From: an uncultured Pseudomonadota bacterium
GTDB lineage: Bacteria; Pseudomonadota; Gammaproteobacteria; Methylococcales; Methylomonadaceae
NCBI GenBank assembly: GCA_903953455.1
Contig: CAJBJW010000404.1
Coordinates: 1 to 16,126 of the forward strand
Direction of reading: 5' to 3'
DNA length: 16,126 nucleotides
A program made the translations under genes and the position numbers. Below, in pieces: positions 13,411 to 16,126 of this stretch. Position 1 is the stretch's first letter. Each line of letters begins with the position of its first letter. The notes under the pieces were generated by a model. That model was given only the letters and a program-made list of their open reading frames with translations. It made no database searches and was not told the origin of the DNA.

Positions 13411-15270
13411 CTATATTACCGAAAACAATAATTTAAATGTCGTTCCTTGATTAGGCTCTGTGGTGTTCGACTGGACAATAATATGACCACCTGCATCATG
13501 TACCATCCCACTAACTGTCGATAGTCCAAGTCCAGTCCCTTCACCAACCGGTTTAGTAGTAAAAAATGGATCAAAAATATGATCAATCACCTTTTGATCT
13601 ATACCTGTTCCCGTATCCGATATACTCAATTCAATAAAATCACCTTCAAGTGTCTCTATACAAGCATTACAAATAAGGTCATGCTTGGTCACTTGCTTGA
13701 GTGAAATTGAAACATTTCCACCGTGTTGCATTGCATCACGTGCGTTCACAATTAAATTGGTTAAAATCTGATGCAGTTCGGTTGAGTCAATTTGAATGAT
13801 TAAATTGCTATCTACATCAGCATGAAGTTGAAATAAGCTTGTTAACGCAGGGCGCATCATATCAAGCACTTCGTTAATTACTTCGCATGTTGGTCTTATT
13901 TCAATTTCTTTATTTGTCGGATTTTGACGTGAATACGCCATCATTTTTTTGATCAATCCAACTGCTCGCAGACTGGCAATATTAACTTGATCCGTATTAA
14001 AGAGAATTTCTTCTTTAAATTGCGCATCTTGACAATCCTCAGCAACAAATGTGTTTAATTGATTGTAGCCAATAATGGCCGCCAAAATATTATTAAAATC
14101 ATGTGCAATGCCTGATGTTAAACGACTAATACTTTCAATTTTTTGCATCTGATTGACTTGATGATTAAGGACTTGATTTGTTTCAAGTGCTTTTGTCATT
14201 TGTATATTTATTTTCTTTTCATTTGCCGTATCAAAACCAAGTCGAACTGAAGTTGAACGCAACGCCTCTATCATCAAGCCTATTTCACTTTTAGAGCGAT
14301 ACTCAATAGGGACACGATAATTTCCACTCGAAATTTCCGTCAACACGCGCGTCGCTTCTTTTAGCGGATTAATAATACTGCGAGAAATAAATTCACATAA
14401 AAAATTCATGACGATTAACGCCACAAACACCAAGAAAATATTGATATTCTGTATATTGAGCAGACTTTGATTGGATGAGGTTTTAACTTGATAAAAATAA
14501 TCCGTTAATTTAGTTTCCTCTTTTGGCTTTTTGAATACCTTGACAGCGGAAAGCTCCGATGAAGGCTCATACAAAGCAACTTTATCTTTCAATAACGCAT
14601 TTTCGTGTTCAAGTGATTTTATTTGCTCGGTATAAGCCCTATTCAGTTGATTAGAATAACTTTGTACTTGCATGAAAAGCTGTTGATTATTATCATTTAA
14701 TCGACTTAGGTTGATATGATCAATCACTGCGAGCAAAACAACAACAAAAGAAGCTAAACCAACGAGTCCACCTAACTTAGTTACAATACTTATATTACTT
14801 AATTTATAATGCGTTGTTAGAAAAAAGCTTTTTTTAACCAGTTGACCGTATCGCAACTCCCCTCTGAATTTCCCTTCCTTCATTTGTGCATACGCTTTTT
14901 TAGCTTCGCTAAGCTTATCTGCACTTGGTTTGCGACGCACTGACATATAGCCAATTAATACGTTACCATCATAAATTGGTGTTACATCCGCCTTAACCCA
15001 ATAAAAGCCACCGTCCTTTGTTTTATTTTTTATAACACCTGTCCATGTACATCCACTTAAAATCGTGCGCCATAAATCAGAAAAAACTTCACTAGGCATG
15101 TCAGAATGCCTGAATATATTATGATTACGCCCCAATAATTCTTGTCGTGTAAATCCCGTTATGCGAATAAGATCATCATTTACAAAAGTTATAAACCCCT
15201 GTAAATCGGTCTTAGTCACAATAATATCTGTATTCGTCAAGACATATTCGTCATTTTTCAATATAGTCAT
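13411..15270 (-). CDS. Membrane histidine kinase with Aer-like flavin PAS domain
   Basis: The protein has 619 residues. Residues 10-115 form a PAS domain close to that of the aerotaxis receptor Aer: TDLQGFITFVND, GF(T)..EL.G..HN, RHSDMP (54-59), W76 in WTGVIKNK, YWVKA and GYMSVRRK. In Aer the Arg-His-x-Asp and Trp positions hold FAD, so redox sensing is likely. Membrane helices (about 164-185 and 276-296) flank a periplasmic segment with a coiled-coil stretch (about 190-235). A HAMP domain follows (297-350), then a HisKA domain with His390 in SGIAHDFNNIL, and an ATPase with Asn509, DTGTGI (552-557), FDPFFTTK and GEGTGLGLS (577-584). No receiver domain or response-regulator gene is adjacent, so the partner is unknown. 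The ATG at 15270 has a poor ribosome site. Confidence 0.93.
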   Translation of the reverse strand: MTILKNDEYVLTNTDIIVTKTDLQGFITFVNDDLIRITGFTRQELLGRNHNIFRHSDMPSEVFSDLWRTILSGCTWTGVIKNKTKDGGFYWVKADVTPIYDGNVLIGYMSVRRKPSADKLSEAKKAYAQMKEGKFRGELRYGQLVKKSFFLTTHYKLSNISIVTKLGGLVGLASFVVVLLAVIDHINLSRLNDNNQQLFMQVQSYSNQLNRAYTEQIKSLEHENALLKDKVALYEPSSELSAVKVFKKPKEETKLTDYFYQVKTSSNQSLLNIQNINIFLVFVALIVMNFLCEFISRSIINPLKEATRVLTEISSGNYRVPIEYRSKSEIGLMIEALRSTSVRLGFDTANEKKINIQMTKALETNQVLNHQVNQMQKIESISRLTSGIAHDFNNILAAIIGYNQLNTFVAEDCQDAQFKEEILFNTDQVNIASLRAVGLIKKMMAYSRQNPTNKEIEIRPTCEVINEVLDMMRPALTSLFQLHADVDSNLIIQIDSTELHQILTNLIVNARDAMQHGGNVSISLKQVTKHDLICNACIETLEGDFIELSISDTGTGIDQKVIDHIFDPFFTTKPVGEGTGLGLSTVSGMVHDAGGHIIVQSNTTEPNQGTTFKLLFSVI

Positions 15271-15299
15271 TTAGTTTTTTAATCGGGATTTTCAACGAA

Positions 15300-15341
15300 A
15301 ATATAAATAAAAATCGTCATTAAGGATTAAATAATCCTTAA
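15300..15341 (-). promoter_or_regulatory. Promoter and overlapping inverted repeat for the sensor kinase
   Basis: On the minus strand a TATATT -10 (15305-15300) lies 29 bp before the ATG. A perfect 9-bp inverted repeat, TTAAGGATT and AATCCTTAA (15320-15328 and 15333-15341, loop AAAT), covers the expected -35 position (near 15323-15328). That geometry fits an operator where a dimeric regulator would compete with or assist RNA polymerase. The repeat is AT-rich, so a chance origin is possible. Confidence 0.4.
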
Positions 15342-15508
15342 AAAATTATTTTGCATAGACATAATACACAAACAACTAAGAATTCCAATATAAATTATGT
15401 AAAGAGCAGATAAAAAGACAAATGCGGATCCGCTTAGGCATTAGGTGAATGAATTGACCGTTAATTTGTCAAAATGAGACCTTTTAAAAAACATTCGATG
15501 CTTTCGTA

Positions 15509-15738
15509 ATGACGACAAGAAACACTATTGACTATTTAGCTCTCAAACAACATCTAGGCAACCAATTGAAAATTTTGGGCTAACTACCGAAGACAATCAA
15601 AACTTCTGCTCATTATTTTCGAATAATGCACACGAAGAAATCAAATTGAATGTAATCTTGAAAGAAAATGAAATAACTGCGCAGAAGCTGCTTAATGAGC
15701 TTTTATTGAAGAAAACGGATTATGTAAATAGGGTTTAA
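15509..15738 (+). pseudogene. Frameshifted relic of a small unidentified gene
   Basis: An ATG at 15509 opens 24 codons ending at TAA 15581-15583. Another frame is open from 15532 to a TAA at 15736 with no start of its own. Joining them by a one-base shift near 15571-15580 gives a continuous protein of about 76 residues, with a coding-like second half (LTTEDNQNF... then HEEIKLNVILKENEITAQK, ending KTDYVNRV). No slippery heptamer in the right frame is present, so a decayed gene is likelier than programmed frameshifting. I do not recognise the family, and chance open frames remain possible. Confidence 0.35.
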
Positions 15739-15744
15739 TTAAAT

Positions 15745-15778
15745 GCAGTCACGCATTTTAATGCGTGACTGCTCTTTT
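15745..15778. terminator. Strong hairpin downstream of H-NS-like gene
   Basis: GCAGTCACGCAT (15745-15756) pairs perfectly with ATGCGTGACTGC (15761-15772) around a 4-nt loop. Rightward it is followed by TCTTTTAG, leftward by ATTTAATT. It can end the H-NS-like transcript from the right and any transcript through the relic from the left. Confidence 0.75.
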
Positions 15779-15785
15779 AGAATGG

Positions 15786-15814
15786 ATAATTAAGCGTTAC
15801 TGATGCTTAATTAT
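15786..15814 (-). repeat. AT-rich hairpin over the H-NS-like stop codon
   Basis: ATAATTAAGC (15786-15795) pairs perfectly with GCTTAATTAT (15805-15814) around a 9-nt loop. It overlaps the stop codon of the H-NS-like gene (15807-15809) and precedes the stronger hairpin at 15745-15772, so the mRNA ends in two tandem stem-loops. There is no T-run directly after it, so it is not a terminator by itself. Confidence 0.55.
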
Positions 15815-16067
15815 GTTCTTCTTGTGATAATTTTAATTTTCTTTTTTGATACACTTTTTTAGCCACTTGCACTGTTGGTTTTTTCAAACTGCCACGCAAA
15901 TCAAAAGCCGATATTTCATAGGCTTTGCATAATGCTTTAACTTTTTCTAAAGCCGCGTCGCGCCCTGCTCTTTTGCACGCTTCAATCTTCTCAGCTAACT
16001 CAGCTTGCTCCATTTTCAACAATTCAAGTTCTGATTCATAATTAGCAGTAGCTACATGTTCGTTCAT
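15807..16067 (-). CDS. H-NS-like protein lacking the usual DNA-binding tail
   Basis: The 86-residue product has the N-terminal coiled-coil dimerisation domain of the H-NS family found in beta- and gammaproteobacteria: ELELLKMEQAELAEKIEACKRAGRDAALEKVKALCKAYEISAFDLRG (about 13-59). Family members normally continue through a basic linker to a C-terminal domain with a YRDP..G.TWSGRGR.P.W motif that reads AT-rich minor grooves. Here the linker (KKPTVQVAKKVYQKRKLKL) is present, but the protein stops after QEEHN. I found no TWSGRGR-like sequence in the other frames downstream. It could modulate full-length H-NS by co-oligomerising, as H-NST or Hha-type proteins do, or bind DNA through its basic tail. 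The start is ATG at 16067 with GGAG 7 nt upstream. Assignment rests on the N-terminal domain only. Confidence 0.72.
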   Translation of the reverse strand: MNEHVATANYESELELLKMEQAELAEKIEACKRAGRDAALEKVKALCKAYEISAFDLRGSLKKPTVQVAKKVYQKRKLKLSQEEHN

Positions 16068-16126
16068 TTTTACTCCAAATAAATATAATTACTTTTTAAA
16101 AAATTTAGTCTAAATCGAAAATCATT

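Larger units (their letters stand above)
15271..15806. other. 536-bp gene-poor region
   Basis: No intact gene is visible. From left to right it holds the kinase promoter and inverted repeat, an unexplained 10-bp palindrome GCGGATCCGC (15424-15433), a probable gene relic (15509-15738) and two hairpins after the H-NS-like gene (15745-15772 and 15786-15814). The base composition is AT-rich like the rest of the window. No insertion sequence ends or target duplications could be made out. Confidence 0.6.

Noticed and set aside
15424..15433. 10-bp palindrome GCGGATCCGC
   Set aside because: Perfect but short, with no matching flanks, promoter or second copy seen; not enough to call a site.
15571..15583. 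Programmed -1 frameshift joining the two small frames near the right end
   Set aside because: No X XXY YYZ heptamer lies in the correct frame and there is no downstream pseudoknot I can see; decay explains it better.
1..16126. CRISPR array, tRNA, rRNA, insertion sequence or toxin-antitoxin pair
   Set aside because: Looked for regularly spaced direct repeats, CCA-ending cloverleaf sequences, transposase motifs and paired small genes by eye; none was found.

Overview
The window is ordinary-looking but gene-dense chromosome of an AT-rich gammaproteobacterium. Rho, NtrC, SpeD, the YhfA-type OsmC protein, family I pyrophosphatase and S-methyl-5'-thioinosine phosphorylase all read closest to the gammaproteobacterial (E. 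coli / Pseudomonas) forms I can recall. The RegB/RegA redox pair, a flavin-PAS histidine kinase, a GlcF-like iron-sulfur protein and an H-NS-like protein suggest a respiratory, redox-flexible lifestyle. A sulfur-oxidising Thiotrichales/Beggiatoa-like host would fit, but that is an inference with low confidence. No transposase, phage gene, CRISPR array, rRNA or tRNA was seen.

Layout. Positions 1-1867 (+) form an operon: the tail of an unidentified gene, a small four-helix membrane protein, and a GlcF-like Fe-S protein overlapping it by 14 nt. Positions 1910-4631 (-) hold ntrC, then a yhfA-like osmC and speD, the last two 5 nt apart. A 301-bp spacer with a good promoter and a pyrimidine-rich leader precedes rho (+, 4933-6189). 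Rho is convergent with a small ComEA-like protein, and one perfect 12-bp hairpin serves both ends. Then (+) come the phosphorylase and a DUF455 ferritin-like protein 3 nt apart, an orphan helical protein with a QFxDRxxQ motif, a TPR lipoprotein, and regB-regA. A DUF2797 protein (-) converges on regA with a 4-nt overlap. ppa (+) has a textbook promoter and faces a 619-residue flavin-PAS sensor kinase (-). The right end holds a 536-bp non-coding stretch with a frameshifted gene relic and an 86-residue H-NS-like protein (-) that lacks the usual C-terminal DNA-binding motif.

Functional links. SpeD makes the aminopropyl donor for spermidine, whose synthesis releases methylthioadenosine. The phosphorylase at 6627 belongs to the salvage route for that by-product, after deamination. 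RegB/RegA, the flavin-PAS kinase and the GlcF-like protein are all tied to respiratory redox state. A palindrome 98 bp upstream of regB resembles the binding box of RegA-family regulators and may mean autoregulation.

I did not find a clearly new multi-gene system. The best leads are the RegA-box-like palindrome, the H-NS-like protein without its DNA-binding tail, the Aer-type PAS fused to a histidine kinase, the reverse-facing terminator before regB, and the phosphorylase-DUF455 pair.
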